From the NCBI RefSeq assembly GCF_026241135.1, contig NZ_JAPFGA010000001.1:372001-436000 (forward strand): a stretch of DNA of 64,000 bases, read 5' to 3'. Positions 63,282-64,000 of the stretch are shown piece by piece (the stretch's first letter is position 1; every line of letters begins with the position of its first letter). The notes under the pieces are model-generated. The model did not search any database. It was not told where the DNA came from and saw only the letters and a program-made list of their open reading frames with translations. The translations under genes were made by a program, and so were the position numbers. The stretch is from Galbibacter kalidii (lineage in GTDB: Bacteria; Bacteroidota; Bacteroidia; Flavobacteriales; Flavobacteriaceae).

Positions 63282-64000
63282 ATGAACGAGCAACAAAAAC
63301 TAGATTACAACCGTATTGCAGAGGCAATAGAATTCATTAGAAACAACTTCAAAGAACAACCCAATCTTGACGAAGTGGCTTCAAAAGTGCATCTAAGCCC
63401 TTTTCATTTTCAACGTTTGTTCAGTGAATGGGCTGGTACGACACCCAAGAAATTTTTACAGTACATCAGTCTGGGGCATGCCAAAAAGTTGCTTAAAGGA
63501 CAGCAAGCCACACTTTTTGATACGGCTCATGAAACAGGGCTTTCAGGTACAGGGAGACTCCACGATTTGTTTGTCAACATTGAAGGCATGACACCCGCCG
63601 AATATAAAAATGGCGGCACAAAGCTTTCCATAAACTACAGCTTTGCTGAGAGTCCGTTTGGAAACCTGATGGTGGCCTCGACTTCCAAAGGAATATGTCA
63701 CATGGCTTTTATTGATGATGAAACCAAGGCGTTAATTGAATTGAAAGCAAAATTCCTCAATGCAAACTTTCAGCAAAAATTAGATCTGATTCAGCAAAAC
63801 GCACTCTTCATTTTCCAAAATGATTGGAGCAAGCTTGCGGAGATCAAATTACACCTTAAAGGCACGGATTTTCAATTAAAGGTTTGGGAAACGCTTTTAA
63901 AAGTACCTATGGGGAAACTATCCACCTATGGTGATATCGCTAGACAAATAGGCAATTCTAATGCTTCACGGGCTGTTGGTACTGCTATTGGAAACAACCC
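63282..64000 (+). CDS. Ada-like bifunctional AraC regulator / O6-methylguanine-DNA methyltransferase, truncated by window
   Basis: Not in the ORF track because it runs off the right edge; I translated it from ATG 63282. Residues about 8-105 are an AraC helix-turn-helix domain (IRNNFKEQPNLDEVASKVHLSPFHFQRLFSEW, then GMTPAEYKNG). From about 118 a methyltransferase domain begins (SINYSFAESPFGNLMVAS), with the DNA-binding segment GTDFQLKVWETLLKVPMGKLSTYGDIARQIGNSNASRAVGTA. The active-site PCHRV should lie just beyond the window. The N-terminal zinc Ada domain of E. coli is absent, as in many Bacteroidota homologues. It repairs alkylated DNA and regulates the response; it is unrelated to the neighbouring PUL. 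Confidence 0.9.
   Translation, partial: MNEQQKLDYNRIAEAIEFIRNNFKEQPNLDEVASKVHLSPFHFQRLFSEWAGTTPKKFLQYISLGHAKKLLKGQQATLFDTAHETGLSGTGRLHDLFVNIEGMTPAEYKNGGTKLSINYSFAESPFGNLMVASTSKGICHMAFIDDETKALIELKAKFLNANFQQKLDLIQQNALFIFQNDWSKLAEIKLHLKGTDFQLKVWETLLKVPMGKLSTYGDIARQIGNSNASRAVGTAIGNN

Overview
The window looks like chromosomal DNA of a Bacteroidota, probably a flavobacterium. The evidence is two SusC/SusD pairs, a five-part hybrid two-component sensor, many lipoproteins with short lipobox signals, AT-rich spacers, and TAnnTTTG-like -7 boxes. No rRNA, tRNA, CRISPR array, transposase or phage gene was seen. Both ends cut through genes: an OmpA-type protein on the left and an Ada-like AraC/methyltransferase on the right.

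Layout. (1) 1-4130, minus strand: a cell-surface block with an OmpA-domain protein, two paralogous lipoproteins each made of seven repeats of about 44 residues, and a collagen-like lipoprotein. A pair of 15-bp direct repeats 21 bp apart lies upstream of the block. (2) 4801-6824: a DinB-family protein and a MATE exporter. (3) 7035-16682: a GH78 rhamnosidase, a SusC/SusD pair and a DUF6055-like lipoprotein with an HEIGH zinc motif, closed by a clear terminator. (4) 17204-22972: a divergent AraC regulator and the complete four-enzyme hydroxyproline catabolic set (epimerase, D-hydroxyproline oxidoreductase, pyrroline-hydroxycarboxylate deaminase, ketoglutarate-semialdehyde dehydrogenase). (5) 23143-39245: S9 peptidase, GH127, DUF885 peptidase, GH51, a DUF5695-like protein, aminopeptidase P and DPP4. 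(6) 39636-63151: a second SusC/SusD pair, a divergent GH92, GH89, an HGSNAT-like membrane acetyltransferase, GH115, a metallophosphoesterase, a hybrid sensor, inositol oxygenase, an SSS symporter and GH43.

Interpretation. Regions 4-5, probably with region 3, read as one pathway for plant hydroxyproline-rich glycoproteins (extensin/AGP type). GH127 and GH51 would strip beta- and alpha-L-arabinofuranose, proline-specific peptidases would shorten the peptides, and free hydroxyproline would go to 2-oxoglutarate. To my knowledge such a glycan-to-amino-acid locus is not a standard PUL type.

Region 6 is the most unusual part. Its enzymes match, bond by bond, the headgroup of plant glycosyl inositol phosphorylceramides: hexose or GlcN(Ac)-alpha-1,4-GlcA-alpha-1,2-inositol-phosphate. 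GH92 and GH89 would remove the outer sugars, the HGSNAT-like protein would N-acetylate glucosamine so that GH89 can act, GH115 would cut the alpha-1,2-glucuronosyl bond, the phosphoesterase would release inositol, the symporter would import it and inositol oxygenase would convert it to glucuronate. This assignment is inference from gene content. The main rival is an arabinogalactan protein glycan plus its GPI anchor. The two loci sit side by side and suggest an organism that lives on plant cell-surface material.
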